DNA from: an uncultured Clostridia bacterium | GTDB taxonomy: Bacteria; Bacillota; Clostridia; Christensenellales; UBA3700 | NCBI GenBank assembly: GCA_947037025.1 | Contig: CAMQSU010000009.1 | Span: 1 to 52,541 of the forward strand | Reading direction: 5' to 3' | Length of the DNA stretch: 52,541 bases | In this document: positions 43,705 to 52,541 of the stretch, one piece after another | How positions within the stretch are numbered: the first letter of the stretch is position 1 | How the letters are laid out: each line of letters starts with the position of its first letter | The notes under the pieces: generated by a model | What the model was told of the DNA's origin: nothing | Database searches by the model: none | Seen by the model: the letters and a program-made list of their open reading frames with translations, nothing else | Made by a program: the position numbers and the translations under genes

Positions 43705-44268
43705 TTAAACTCTTGACATGTAAGAGCCGTTTCTAGTGTCAACGCGAACAGTATCACCTTCGTTAACAAATAGAGGTACTTGCAAAATGTAACCAGTTTC
43801 TAGAGTTGCAGGTTTAGTAACGCCTTGAGAAGTGTTACCTTTAATTCCTGGCTCGCAGAAAGTGATTAAAAGTTCAACAAAGTTAGGAGGCATTACTGAG
43901 AATGGTTTGCCCTTAAAAAACTCTATATCAACTTTCATATTCTCTTTAACAAACATTAATGCCTCAGAAACACTTTCCTCATTAAGAGCAGTCTGCTCAA
44001 AAGTCTCAGGATCCATAAAGTAAAATAACTCACCGTCAGAATATAAATACTCTAGAGTTTTTCTCTCGATATGAGCAAGCTCAAATTTCTCTGTTGGGTT
44101 AAATGTTTTGTCAAGAAGACCACCATTAATAACGTCACGAATCTTAGTACGAACGAAAGCAGCACCCTTACCTGGTTTAACGTGTAGAAACTCCGCTATA
44201 ACCATTACCTTGCCATCCATCTCAAATGTAATTCCTTTGCGGAACTCACCAGCTTGTATATAAGCCAT
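43705..44268 (-). CDS. efp: translation elongation factor P
   Basis: It relieves ribosome stalling at proline runs. The 187-residue protein starts MAYIQAGEFRKGITFEMDGK; the modification-loop Lys is in HVKPGKGAAF near residue 33. IERKTLEYLYSDG and the C-terminal GDTVRVDTRNGSYMSRV complete the three OB-like domains. CTGGAGG lies before the ATG. It is 22 nt downstream of the pepP stop, a common Firmicutes pair. Confidence 0.97.
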   Translation of the reverse strand: MAYIQAGEFRKGITFEMDGKVMVIAEFLHVKPGKGAAFVRTKIRDVINGGLLDKTFNPTEKFELAHIERKTLEYLYSDGELFYFMDPETFEQTALNEESVSEALMFVKENMKVDIEFFKGKPFSVMPPNFVELLITFCEPGIKGNTSQGVTKPATLETGYILQVPLFVNEGDTVRVDTRNGSYMSRV

Positions 44269-44290
44269 AATTACCTCCAGTAAAAATTAA

Positions 44291-45358
44291 TTAGTTTATT
44301 ATTTCCAATTTTTTATGTGAAGTTGTAAGATTAATTGCTCTCGCACCACTCACAACGATCATATCTTCAATACGTATACCGCCAAGACCTTCTATATATA
44401 TGCCCGGCTCTACTGTCACTACCATATTATCAATCAGAACTTCCGACGAATTACATTTACTCGACAAGTAAGGAGCCTCATGAATATCAACGCCCACACC
44501 ATGACCTAGTGAGTGAGTAAAACACTCTCCATAACCAAAGCCGATAATATAATTTCGTGCAATTCTATCAGCTTCTGCATACGGCATACCTGATCTAATC
44601 GATGCAATTGCAATTTCATTTGCACCCAATACACAATTATATATTCGCTTGATAGCATCACTGCACTCACCAAACACAAAACATCTAGTCATGTCTGAAC
44701 AATAGCCATCGCACTTAGCGCCAAAATCAATAAGAATAATATCTCCGACTTTCAATTTTCTGTCAGAAGGCTTTGCATGAGCAATAGCAGAATTTTCACC
44801 AAAAGCTACAATTGTATCAAAGCTTAAGGCATCAGCTCCGCCGATTTTCATAATATACTCAAGCCGGGCTGCAAGCTCTCGCTCACTAACGCCCAACTTT
44901 ATATACTGTTTAAGATTATCCAAAGCAAGTTCAGCAATATTTTGCGATTTTTTGATTTTATCAATTTCCGCATTGCTTTTAATTGATCGTATTTTTGCCA
45001 TTTCTTTGCTTGCATCATAACATTCAAAAGGAAGTAAAAGATGCTTTATAAACAAATATTCACTATGCATAACATCACTATCAAAAGCAATCTTATTGAT
45101 GTTGTTTTCACAAAGCACTGATGATATAACTTTAGACGAAGTTGCAGGAGTAATTTCCACTACAATCCAATCATCAGATAAATCACGCTTAGCTTCAATT
45201 ATAAATCTACCATCAGTGAAATAATATTGCGCTGTCCTTGTTGTCAAGGCATAACAATAATCGGCTAGAAAACCAGTCGAGTACCTCACATTAGATGGTG
45301 CGGCATTTAACACTGCGTCAACATTAAGTCTATCAATCAATTTGCGATATTTATTCAT
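44291..45358 (-). CDS. pepP: Xaa-Pro aminopeptidase (M24 family)
   Basis: It releases N-terminal residues before proline. The 355-residue protein has the creatinase-like N domain (LNAAPSNVRYSTGF) and a pita-bread fold with the metal ligands in LIDFGAKCDGYCSDMTR (two Asp), SLGHGVGVDIHE (His), TVEPGIYIEG (Glu) and IRIEDM (Glu). The N-terminus aligns from residue 1, so the ATG at 45358 is fixed. There is no ribosome site: the -10 ends 8 nt before the ATG, so the mRNA should be leaderless. pepP and efp are likely co-transcribed. Confidence 0.93.
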   Translation of the reverse strand: MNKYRKLIDRLNVDAVLNAAPSNVRYSTGFLADYCYALTTRTAQYYFTDGRFIIEAKRDLSDDWIVVEITPATSSKVISSVLCENNINKIAFDSDVMHSEYLFIKHLLLPFECYDASKEMAKIRSIKSNAEIDKIKKSQNIAELALDNLKQYIKLGVSERELAARLEYIMKIGGADALSFDTIVAFGENSAIAHAKPSDRKLKVGDIILIDFGAKCDGYCSDMTRCFVFGECSDAIKRIYNCVLGANEIAIASIRSGMPYAEADRIARNYIIGFGYGECFTHSLGHGVGVDIHEAPYLSSKCNSSEVLIDNMVVTVEPGIYIEGLGGIRIEDMIVVSGARAINLTTSHKKLEIIN

Positions 45359-45366
45359 ATAGTCAT

Positions 45367-45395
45367 ATTATATCATAAAAAATTAATGTTGTAAA
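45367..45395 (-). promoter_or_regulatory. pepP promoter overlapping the start region
   Basis: TTTACA (45395-45390), a 17-nt spacer and TATAAT (45372-45367). The ATG is the ninth base after the -10, about where transcription should begin. Confidence 0.75.
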
Positions 45396-45470
45396 TGAAT
45401 TTTTGATTATTTTTAATATATACAGTATTATTTTATCGAAAACATATAGATAATTATCAGCAATATGTCT

Positions 45471-46319
45471 TTATTTTATACTGTTGTAATAGTTTTTCAT
45501 ATATAGGCTATCTTCAGTCTGCGTACCTGCTGACTCACATACAACATACGGATGAATATTAAACTCATGAAAAGCTTTAGCAAGTGGCTCGAAATCTGGG
45601 CCAAACACCTCATCTTCAAAAGTTAAATGCCTGACCTCACCCTTTGCAGAATACTCAATTTTGCTAAAGTGAATATGCATATTATCAACTTTTTCAAACC
45701 CAACACCATTAATAAATTTGTCTATTATTTTAGCATAATCATCATATCCGTTGATTCCGCCACAAGTCCTAGAGTTTAAATGACCAAAATCAATACAAGG
45801 AATAAGCATCGGGTCACGAGAAACAATTTCTATTACTTCATCAATATCACCTAATTGAGCTTGTTTGCCCATAGTTTCAACTGATAGTAAAATATCATTA
45901 TGGCTATTCTCATAAAGATCCTCAATTAAAATATCCATTCTGCCTAATAGTATATTCATAGCATCACGTCTATCTTTTTTAAGCGGACTGCCTGGATGAA
46001 AAACACAACGATTACCACCAAGATTTTTGAGTGCAATTATGCTATCATTAATATACTTATGATTATTTTCAGCCTTAACCTCATCATCTGTTGCCATGTT
46101 AATAAAATATGGTGCATGTACGGAAATCTCCACACCATTTGCGGCAAACTCAGCACCATATGCTTTAGCAGTTTCCTCTCCAATTCTTACGCCACGACCA
46201 AAAGAATATTCAAATAAATCTAGTCCTTTTCCCTTTATCCATTTTGGTGCGTCAATAGTTTTGCTAAATCCGTCAGCTGCAAAGCTAAGCCCTGCTCCAC
46301 TTGGTCCAAATTTAATCAT
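45471..46319 (-). CDS. endonuclease IV-like TIM-barrel protein
   Basis: The 282-residue protein resembles AP endonuclease Nfo. Metal ligands of the family are recognisable: SVHAPYF, VFHPGSP, SVETMGK, CIDFGHLNSR, MHIHFSKIEYS and VVCESAG. It therefore probably cuts DNA at abasic sites, although a sugar-isomerase-like role of the wider fold cannot be excluded. GGAGAA lies 8-9 nt before the ATG. It is downstream of ribF with a 132-nt AT-rich gap that shows no terminator. Confidence 0.85.
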   Translation of the reverse strand: MIKFGPSGAGLSFAADGFSKTIDAPKWIKGKGLDLFEYSFGRGVRIGEETAKAYGAEFAANGVEISVHAPYFINMATDDEVKAENNHKYINDSIIALKNLGGNRCVFHPGSPLKKDRRDAMNILLGRMDILIEDLYENSHNDILLSVETMGKQAQLGDIDEVIEIVSRDPMLIPCIDFGHLNSRTCGGINGYDDYAKIIDKFINGVGFEKVDNMHIHFSKIEYSAKGEVRHLTFEDEVFGPDFEPLAKAFHEFNIHPYVVCESAGTQTEDSLYMKNYYNSIK

Positions 46320-46451
46320 TGTTTATTTCTCCTTTTTCATGTACAATGCTAAAAACATACATATCAAAAACCATTTAATTAAAAATAAATTACAATTAAA
46401 TTTATCTTAATTTTTAATTGCGATTGATAATAAAACTGCATGTTTATTAGC

Positions 46452-47360
46452 TTATATATTATTAATTTCCGATGTTACTCTATTAAAATCAATGTCGATT
46501 TGTTTTTTCAAACTTGTTGCATTTTCAAACTTTTTAATTTCTCTTAAATAAGCGATGAACTCCACCGTGATACAACTTTCATAAATATCTCCGTCATAGC
46601 CAATTATAAAACTTTCGATATTGTAATTATAATCATCAAAAGTTGGGTGTGCGCCAACATTTGTAAGTGCTAAATATTTGACATTATTTACTATAATATT
46701 TGTTTTATATACGCCCGCTTTAATCTGTACTTTATCTAGCGGATATTCAATATTTGCAGTAGGATAACCTAGTACTTTTCCGCCAACATTGCGACCTCGC
46801 AAAACCTTTCCGCTAACTGAAAATGGATAAGGCAATAGATTATTAACCTCGGTAATTTCCCCAGCTGCTAACATATTTTTTATTTTTCTACTAGCAATTT
46901 TCAATCCATTTGCTTTAATTAAATCTTTAACAATTATCTTAATACCTTTATTGTTAAAATAATTCACAATATCAACGGCCTTATATAAAGCACCTTTTCC
47001 GCAGCAAAAATCGCTTCCTATAACTATCAATTTTATGTTATTATTTTGCGTTAAAGTTTGCAAAAAATCATACCCTTCCATCATCATAAATTCATTATCA
47101 AACTTACTGCTAATTACAAGCTTAACCTGCAATTTTTCAAATATTTCCAACCTTTCTGAGTAAGTAAAACATTGCTTATTATCACCATTAAAGCAGACTT
47201 CTGGACTGTTTCTAAATGTAAAAATAGCAGGAATTAATCCGCTATTTACACATTCAGAAATAAGACTACAATGACCTAAATGCACGCTATCAAAATACCC
47301 TAAAACTAGAGCAATTTCACCGCTTGATTTTTGATTAATTAATCTTTCTACTACTCTCAT
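46452..47360 (-). CDS. ribF: bifunctional riboflavin kinase / FAD synthetase
   Basis: It makes FMN and FAD. The 302-residue protein has an N-terminal nucleotidyltransferase domain (GYFDSVHLGH near residue 21, where most family members have FDGVH; SRKIKNMLAAGEI) and a C-terminal flavokinase domain (GKVLRGRNVGGKVLGYPTANIE, then TNVGAHPTFD). GGGAG lies before the ATG. It is the usual neighbour of truB in Firmicutes, with a 129-nt gap in which no terminator is apparent. Confidence 0.93.
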   Translation of the reverse strand: MRVVERLINQKSSGEIALVLGYFDSVHLGHCSLISECVNSGLIPAIFTFRNSPEVCFNGDNKQCFTYSERLEIFEKLQVKLVISSKFDNEFMMMEGYDFLQTLTQNNNIKLIVIGSDFCCGKGALYKAVDIVNYFNNKGIKIIVKDLIKANGLKIASRKIKNMLAAGEITEVNNLLPYPFSVSGKVLRGRNVGGKVLGYPTANIEYPLDKVQIKAGVYKTNIIVNNVKYLALTNVGAHPTFDDYNYNIESFIIGYDGDIYESCITVEFIAYLREIKKFENATSLKKQIDIDFNRVTSEINNI

Positions 47361-47489
47361 AGTTAACTCCCAAATTCATATTTTTAATTGACATTTTTAT
47401 TATTTTAATATAACTATTTATACTAAAAATAACATATAATATCTCGAAATTAAATCAATTAATAACTAAAAAATTACCTAAATTTATTA

Positions 47490-48356
47490 CTACCAAAGTC
47501 TAATTAAAACCTTAACTACTTCATTTTCATCTTTGCAAATTCCAAATATTTTGCCATCAATTTTAACTACGTAATCAGTATCATATCCACGAGCTGGGAT
47601 ATTAATTCCGTTCATAAGGTTGCTTACCTCATCACCTTTAACAATAACGCTAACTTCATCTTTTAAAAGTTCATCAACCGGCAAAATAAAATCCGCGACA
47701 CCTTTTTCATATAACTCATCAATTGTCACCGTATTTTCTATATGGAATGATTTATTGCTAAGTCTAATTATGCTAGACATATACGCTAACCCACCTAAAC
47801 TTTCAGCTAAATCTCTACAAATACTTCTTATATATGTGCCGCCCGAACAATGAATATCAAGCATAATTACGCCGCTATTATATTGCAAAATATCAATACT
47901 GAACACTGTAATTTTGCGTGATTTAATATCGACTACTCCGCCCGACCTTGCTACATCACAAGCCCTTTTACCATCAACTGCAATTCTTGAATATTGCGGA
48001 GGAATTTGATCAAGCACTCCAATAAAATTGCCAATAGCATTTTGCAAATCACCAATTTCAGGTATAACATTTGAAGTATCAGTAACTACGCCATAAGAGT
48101 CTAAAGTATCGGTAGTTTTACCAAAGGTAAAAGTTGCCCTATACAATTTATCGCCGCCAACGTAGTAATCAAACAATCTTGTTGCCTTACCAAAAACTAT
48201 AGGTAAAACACCGCTTCCAGCTGGATCAAGAGTGCCTAAATGACCTACTTTAATCTTTTTATCACCGCAATATTCCCTAAGCAACCACCTAAGTTTGACT
48301 ACAACATCTGATGAAGTCCAGCCAGTAGGTTTAACTACATTGAGTGCTCCTAGCAT
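47490..48356 (-). CDS. truB: tRNA pseudouridine(55) synthase
   Basis: It forms pseudouridine 55 in the T loop. The 288-residue protein starts MLGALNVVKPTGWTSSDVV; KVGHLGTLDPAGSGVLPIV carries the catalytic Asp, followed by YRATFTFGKTTDT and CSGGTYIRSICRDL. The ATG overlaps the nrnA stop, and no clear Shine-Dalgarno is seen, so it is probably coupled to nrnA translation. Confidence 0.96.
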   Translation of the reverse strand: MLGALNVVKPTGWTSSDVVVKLRWLLREYCGDKKIKVGHLGTLDPAGSGVLPIVFGKATRLFDYYVGGDKLYRATFTFGKTTDTLDSYGVVTDTSNVIPEIGDLQNAIGNFIGVLDQIPPQYSRIAVDGKRACDVARSGGVVDIKSRKITVFSIDILQYNSGVIMLDIHCSGGTYIRSICRDLAESLGGLAYMSSIIRLSNKSFHIENTVTIDELYEKGVADFILPVDELLKDEVSVIVKGDEVSNLMNGINIPARGYDTDYVVKIDGKIFGICKDENEVVKVLIRLW

Positions 48357-49300
48357 ATTTCATCACGAACTGCTTTCAAAATCCTATCAATAACATCCTC
48401 ATAAAACCCTGATAATCTACAACCTGCAGCATTTTTATGACCACCGCCACCAAACATCATTACAATTTTAGAGCTATCAACAGTATCATCCGACCTAAAA
48501 CTAACCTTGAAATCTTTATCTTTCACTTCAGAAATTGACACAGCAACTTTAACACTATCTACATTTAGAATATTATTTATAATACCCTCAGTAGATGATG
48601 AATCAGTGCTGGTAGCGGCAAAATCATCTAATCTAAAACTTATAATACTAATAGTATCATCGTCATAAAACTTAGCTTTATCAAGTACTCTTGTTTTAAG
48701 TCTAAATGTAGATAACTTAGTGCTTCTTAAAAAATGCGTTGCAATATCACTAGCCCTAATATCAAACTTTAGCAACTCACTTGCAACCCTCATAGTATCA
48801 GAAGTTACTGAAGAAAATGTAAAGCCACCACTATCAGTCACAAGACCGCAGTATAACAAACCTGCAATGTCCTTATCAATATCCACTAAACTTGATACTA
48901 TATTATACATAATTTGAGTAGTTGATGCAGAATATATATCAACATAATTCATGTCCGCACTCTTTCGATTAGTCTTATGGTGGTCGATATTTATTGTTTT
49001 TCTACCACGATTAAACTCTCGAATGCTATTCCCCATACGCTCTACATCAGCACAATCAACAGAAATTGATAAGTCATAACAATCTAAATATTCAGTGTTA
49101 AATTTATCTACTCCATCAAGCATTTTCACTTTACCTTTTATTTCATCATCGCAAAAAATGTATGGTTTAGCACCATACATTTCTATTGCTTTAAACAAGG
49201 CAAGCCCTGAGCCGACAGTGTCGCCATCAGGGCTTACATGTGAAATAATAGCGATTGTCTTTGCTTTTTTGATAGCAGATACAATACTCTCTATAATCAT
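48350..49300 (-). CDS. nrnA: DHH-family oligoribonuclease / pAp phosphatase
   Basis: It degrades nanoRNA and pAp. The 316-residue protein has SHVSPDGDTVGSGLAL (motif I), SVDCADVERMG (II), NIDHHKTN (III), GLVTDSGGF (IV) and, in DHHA1, the GGGGHKNAAG tail. I chose the ATG at 49300, with GAGGA 6 nt upstream in the last codons of rbfA; the longer frame would overlap rbfA. Confidence 0.93.
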   Translation of the reverse strand: MIIESIVSAIKKAKTIAIISHVSPDGDTVGSGLALFKAIEMYGAKPYIFCDDEIKGKVKMLDGVDKFNTEYLDCYDLSISVDCADVERMGNSIREFNRGRKTINIDHHKTNRKSADMNYVDIYSASTTQIMYNIVSSLVDIDKDIAGLLYCGLVTDSGGFTFSSVTSDTMRVASELLKFDIRASDIATHFLRSTKLSTFRLKTRVLDKAKFYDDDTISIISFRLDDFAATSTDSSSTEGIINNILNVDSVKVAVSISEVKDKDFKVSFRSDDTVDSSKIVMMFGGGGHKNAAGCRLSGFYEDVIDRILKAVRDEIC

Positions 49301-49301
49301 T

Positions 49302-49655
49302 TTATTCCTCGCTTTTTTTAATATCACTTAGAATCTGGCTAATTTTAATACCATAACTAATGCTCCCATCTAGGATAAACCTAAGTTGAGGCAAAGCTCT
49401 AAGTTGAATTTTTTTCTTTAGGATATTTTTAATATATCCTTCTGCTTTATTAATTGCTTCAACGGCTTGTTTTTCTTCTCCATCCGCACCTAAAATACTT
49501 AAATATATCTTAGCTACAGACAAATCGCTATCTGTATCAACTTTCACGATACTAATTAACCCTTTAATTCTAGGGTCAGTTAGTTCCTCGCTGATGATAG
49601 GGGCAAGCTGTCTTTTCATTTCCGCATTTATTCTATCAATTCTATTACCTGCCAT
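49302..49655 (-). CDS. rbfA: ribosome-binding factor A
   Basis: This 30S maturation factor has 117 residues with the KH-like core: RIDRINAEMKRQLAPIISEELTDPRIKGLISIVKVDTDSDLSVAKIYLSIL and LRALPQLRFILDGSISYGIKISQIL. The GAGGAAGAGAG in the infB end serves as its ribosome site, directly before ATG. Confidence 0.96.
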   Translation of the reverse strand: MAGNRIDRINAEMKRQLAPIISEELTDPRIKGLISIVKVDTDSDLSVAKIYLSILGADGEEKQAVEAINKAEGYIKNILKKKIQLRALPQLRFILDGSISYGIKISQILSDIKKSEE

Positions 49656-49657
49656 AT

Positions 49658-52541
49658 TTATCTCTCTTCCTCGATTAGTAAGAATGCTTCGACACTATCG
49701 CCGACTTTCATCTCATTATATCCTTCTAGACCGATACCACACTCAAAGCCACTTGCAACTTCCTTAACCTCATCCTTGTTACGTTTCATAGAAGTGATGC
49801 TACCATCATAAACTACAACATTATCACGGATTAGACGGAATTTTGCATTACGAGCCATTTTACCATCAGTAACATATGAACCAGCAATTACGCCGACACC
49901 AGTAATACGGAAAATCTCACGGACTTCAGCATGACCAAGTACTTCCTCACGGAAAATTGGATCAAGCATACCTTTCATTGCCTTTCTAATATCGTCAATT
50001 ACATCGTAAATAACACGATATATTTTGACATCAACAGAGTTACGATCAGCAAGAATTTTAGCTTTTGGCTCAGGTCTAACATTAAATCCTATAACGACTG
50101 CATTGCCAGTATTGGCAAGCATAACGTCAGATTCATTGATAGGACCAACAGCAGAATGCATGATAGTTAGAACAACTCCATCATCAAACATTTCCTCGCC
50201 AAGCTTTATAAGCTCTTGACGAACTGCCTCAACAGAACCTTGAACATCACCCTTGATAACTACGCCAAGACTCTTCTTTTCAGTTGCTGAGTAGTTTTTA
50301 AACATATCCTCAAGACTTCTGCTAGAGCTCTTTTTGTGCATATCTTCACGCTCTTTATTCGAACGCTCTTGAGCAACTTGTTTAGCTAATTTTTCATTCT
50401 CAACTACAATAAGTTGATCGCCTGCATTAGGAACTTCGCTGAATCCGTGTACAGAAACAGCAACTGAAGGTCCTGCACTCATTATATGTGTGTTAGCATT
50501 ATCTAAAATAGCTCTAACTTTACCTACAACAGTACCTGCAACGACATAATCTGCAACTTTAAGAGTACCTGACTGGATAAGACAAGTCGCAACTGGACCA
50601 ACGCCTTTATCAAGTCTAGCCTCAATAATTGAACCAGTCGCACGACAATCTCTAACTGCAACAAGCTCTTTAACCTCAGCTTGAAGTATAATACTATCAA
50701 GCAAAGAATCAATACCAGCACCAGTTTTCGCACTAACTTCGCAAACCATAGTTTCGCCGCCCCAAGCTTCTGGAGTCAAACCATATTGAGCCATTTGTTG
50801 CAATACTTTATCAGAATTAACAGTAGTTTTATCCATCTTAGTGATGGCAATCATTACTGAAACTCCCGCTTCTTTCGCATGAGATACTGCCTCAATTGTC
50901 TGTGGCATAAATCCGTCATCACCTGCTACCACTATAACAGCGATATCAGTAACCATTGCACCACGCTTACGCATTGTAGTGAATGCTTCATGACCTGGAG
51001 TATCAAGGAAAGTTATTTGCTCGCCGCGCACATCAATAGTGTAAGCGCCGATATGCTGAGTGATTCCACCAGCCTCCGTGCTTGCAACTTTTGTATTACG
51101 AATAAAGTCAAGAAGTGAAGTTTTACCATGATCAACGTGACCCATGATAGTAACTACTGGTGGACGCTTGATAAGATCACCTTCGTCAGTATTCTGAACG
51201 ACGTTCTTATTTAGCTTATCCTCTGCAGTTTCATCAGGTCTATACTCAAGTGTGATACCAAACTCCAAAGCAAGTAGCTCGGCAGCATCAAACTCAATTA
51301 CGTCATTGATAGTGATCATTTGACCTAAGTGGAATAACTTTTTAATAATCTCAGTACTCTGCTTACCAATTTTTTCAGCAAGAATTTTTACTGGGATAAA
51401 TTTACTATTAACGTATGCGACTTCGATATTGACAGTGTTAGGAGTAAAGTCATTAACTTTCTTTATCTTCCTAAGCTTTTGATGTCTTACAGTATCCTCG
51501 TCGTAAATCATTCCGCCACCAAAGCCACGTCTTGCATAAACACCAGTGCCTCTAGCCCTAGGATTACGCTTATCAGCATATGCACTTTCAAATGGTTTCT
51601 TTTTCTTTTGAGTATCTTTTGTTATTGGTGGAGGTGTAAGATCAGCCCTTGGCAATCTAGGAACACCACCGTTATTATAGCCACCGCCCGCTGGACGATT
51701 GTTATTATATCCGCCACCAGTATTATTGTTATAACCAGTACCCGCTGGACGATTATTATTATACCCGCCACCTGAATTGTTGTTATAACCAGTACCAGCT
51801 GGGCGATTATAAGTCGCTGTTCCTGTTCCTGTTCCTGTTGGACGATTGTTATAAGTCGCTGTTCCTGTACCTGTTGGGCGATTGTTATAAGTCGCTGTAC
51901 CTGTACCTGTTGGGCGATTGTTATAAGTCGCTGTGCCTGTACCTGTTGGGCGATTATTATTATTATATCCACCATTCGGACGATTATTATTAGGTATAAA
52001 AGTCTTTGGTGCAGTTGTTGCAGCTGGTGTTGTTGCAGCTGGTGTTGCAGCCGCTTCAGACTTTACTGACGCATCAGAAGTAGTTTTATCAGCAGAAACA
52101 GCAACTTTATCAGTAGCACTTGTTTCTAACTTAGGACTAACTTCAGCTTTAACTTCAGTTTTCGCCTCAGATGCAACATCAGACTTTGCAGCAACTTTAA
52201 CTTCAGCACTTTCAGCGGCTTTAGTCTCAGTTATTGCAGTAGTTTTTTCAGTAGCTACATCTTTTTTAACAGCAGCAGGAGTTTCGCTAGAAGTAATTGG
52301 TGCAGCTTCAGAAGTGGCAACCTTAGCAGCAGGAGCTTTCGCAACTACAGCCTTATTATTTGCAGCATCTTCTTTCGCAATTTTGTCAGCTTCTATCTCT
52401 TTGATAACTGCCTTACGACTACGAAGTCTATCACCTATATCATCTATTTTATTTTTCAAACCTTTAATATCTCTAGACAACGCACCTACACTGTTGCTCT
52501 TGATATTAGGTAGTTCCTTAATTCTATCTACTAGACTTAAT
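49658..52541 (-). CDS. infB: translation initiation factor IF-2 (5' end beyond window)
   Basis: It places initiator tRNA on the ribosome. The frame is open to the right edge: at least 20 codons (LSLVDRIKELPNIKS...) precede the first TTG, so the gene is truncated here. The C-terminal 560 residues hold the G domain with G1 GHVDHGKTS, G3 DTPGHEAF and G5 SAKTGAG; G4 reads TKMD, not NKMD. Domains II to IV follow, with GDVQGSVEAVRQEL and FECGIGLEGYNEMKVGD. The first 300 residues are low complexity: an Ala/Lys/Glu/Thr-rich segment, then Asn/Gly/Thr repeats. Next downstream is rbfA. Upstream genes (nusA and others) are not in view. Confidence 0.96.
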   Translation of the reverse strand, partial: LSLVDRIKELPNIKSNSVGALSRDIKGLKNKIDDIGDRLRSRKAVIKEIEADKIAKEDAANNKAVVAKAPAAKVATSEAAPITSSETPAAVKKDVATEKTTAITETKAAESAEVKVAAKSDVASEAKTEVKAEVSPKLETSATDKVAVSADKTTSDASVKSEAAATPAATTPAATTAPKTFIPNNNRPNGGYNNNNRPTGTGTATYNNRPTGTGTATYNNRPTGTGTATYNNRPTGTGTGTATYNRPAGTGYNNNSGGGYNNNRPAGTGYNNNTGGGYNNNRPAGGGYNNGGVPRLPRADLTPPPITKDTQKKKKPFESAYADKRNPRARGTGVYARRGFGGGMIYDEDTVRHQKLRKIKKVNDFTPNTVNIEVAYVNSKFIPVKILAEKIGKQSTEIIKKLFHLGQMITINDVIEFDAAELLALEFGITLEYRPDETAEDKLNKNVVQNTDEGDLIKRPPVVTIMGHVDHGKTSLLDFIRNTKVASTEAGGITQHIGAYTIDVRGEQITFLDTPGHEAFTTMRKRGAMVTDIAVIVVAGDDGFMPQTIEAVSHAKEAGVSVMIAITKMDKTTVNSDKVLQQMAQYGLTPEAWGGETMVCEVSAKTGAGIDSLLDSIILQAEVKELVAVRDCRATGSIIEARLDKGVGPVATCLIQSGTLKVADYVVAGTVVGKVRAILDNANTHIMSAGPSVAVSVHGFSEVPNAGDQLIVVENEKLAKQVAQERSNKEREDMHKKSSSRSLEDMFKNYSATEKKSLGVVIKGDVQGSVEAVRQELIKLGEEMFDDGVVLTIMHSAVGPINESDVMLANTGNAVVIGFNVRPEPKAKILADRNSVDVKIYRVIYDVIDDIRKAMKGMLDPIFREEVLGHAEVREIFRITGVGVIAGSYVTDGKMARNAKFRLIRDNVVVYDGSITSMKRNKDEVKEVASGFECGIGLEGYNEMKVGDSVEAFLLIEEER
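51660..51995 (-). repeat. in-frame tandem repeats in infB encoding Asn/Gly/Thr-rich linker
   Basis: 36-bp units (at 51843, 51879, 51915 and 51951) encode NNRPTGTGTATY. To their left (51660-51840) are related units encoding NNNRPAGTGY and GGGYNN. The units are nearly identical in DNA, as expected from recent slippage or unequal exchange. Confidence 0.85.

Noticed and set aside
51479..51975. Alternative frames in the infB repeat region
   Set aside because: The repeated DNA is open in several frames because the unit length is divisible by three; only the IF-2 frame continues into conserved domains.

Overview
The window is AT-rich, low-GC chromosomal DNA from an endospore-forming Firmicute, most likely a Clostridia-type anaerobe. 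The evidence is a germination protease gene (gpr), a class III fructose-1,6-bisphosphatase, GTP-type PEP carboxykinase, a NifU-like/GGGtGRT gene pair typical of clostridia, consensus SigA-like promoters with Shine-Dalgarno sites of the AGGAGG type, and a gene order around infB and ruvCAB that is standard for the group. I saw no phage, insertion sequence, CRISPR array or rRNA. One tRNA gene, Leu(CAA), is present.

Layout, left to right. 1-4123 (minus): the 5' part of speD, preceded by a roughly 275-nt candidate structured RNA with its own promoter and terminator, then coaE and polA. 4600-6333 (plus): a Na/Pi cotransporter with a PhoU-like tail. 6493-8075 (minus): murI and gpr. 8195-8470 (plus): rpsT. 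8858-13254 (minus): ilvE, a YigZ/IMPACT protein, tyrS and a class I/II aminotransferase. 13647-15356 (plus): a NifU-like scaffold and a GGGtGRT protein, apparently well expressed. 15526-18905: a DUF6512-like membrane protein, tRNA-Leu, and a ROK-type regulator divergent from an alpha/beta hydrolase. 18994-30875 (minus): fbp, an M28-like lipoprotein, a small membrane protein, holA, comEC, a metallo-beta-lactamase-fold enzyme, a B12-binding radical SAM protein and pckG. 31187-37209 (minus): a compact shikimate operon (gph-like, aroE, aroK, aroQ, a fused aroB-aroA, aroC, chorismate mutase). 37370-41410 (minus): a helix-turn-helix regulator, yajC, tgt and queA. 41397-43648: ruvB, ruvA, ruvC. 43705-45358: efp and a leaderless pepP. 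45471-52541: an endonuclease IV-like protein, ribF, truB, nrnA, rbfA and infB, which runs off the right edge.

How the parts fit. The shikimate operon carries six of the seven enzymatic steps to chorismate (all except DAHP synthase) plus the first step to Phe/Tyr, with genes overlapping or abutting. ilvE and the aminotransferase next to tyrS deal with amino-acid transamination. fbp and pckG are the gluconeogenic enzymes. ruvCAB-queA-tgt-yajC and infB-rbfA-nrnA-truB-ribF are conserved housekeeping operons.

The points most worth a second look are: the pseudoknot-prone RNA ahead of speD; the AroB-AroA fusion, which repeats the N-terminal order of fungal AROM; the NifU-like/GGGtGRT operon of unknown biochemistry; six same-orientation DnaA-box-like 9-mers ahead of the radical SAM gene; promoters placed so that gpr and pepP mRNAs should be leaderless; and a terminator ending four bases before the ruvC start codon. 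Coordinates of starts were refined by Shine-Dalgarno spacing. All functional calls rest on motifs read by eye, with no database search.
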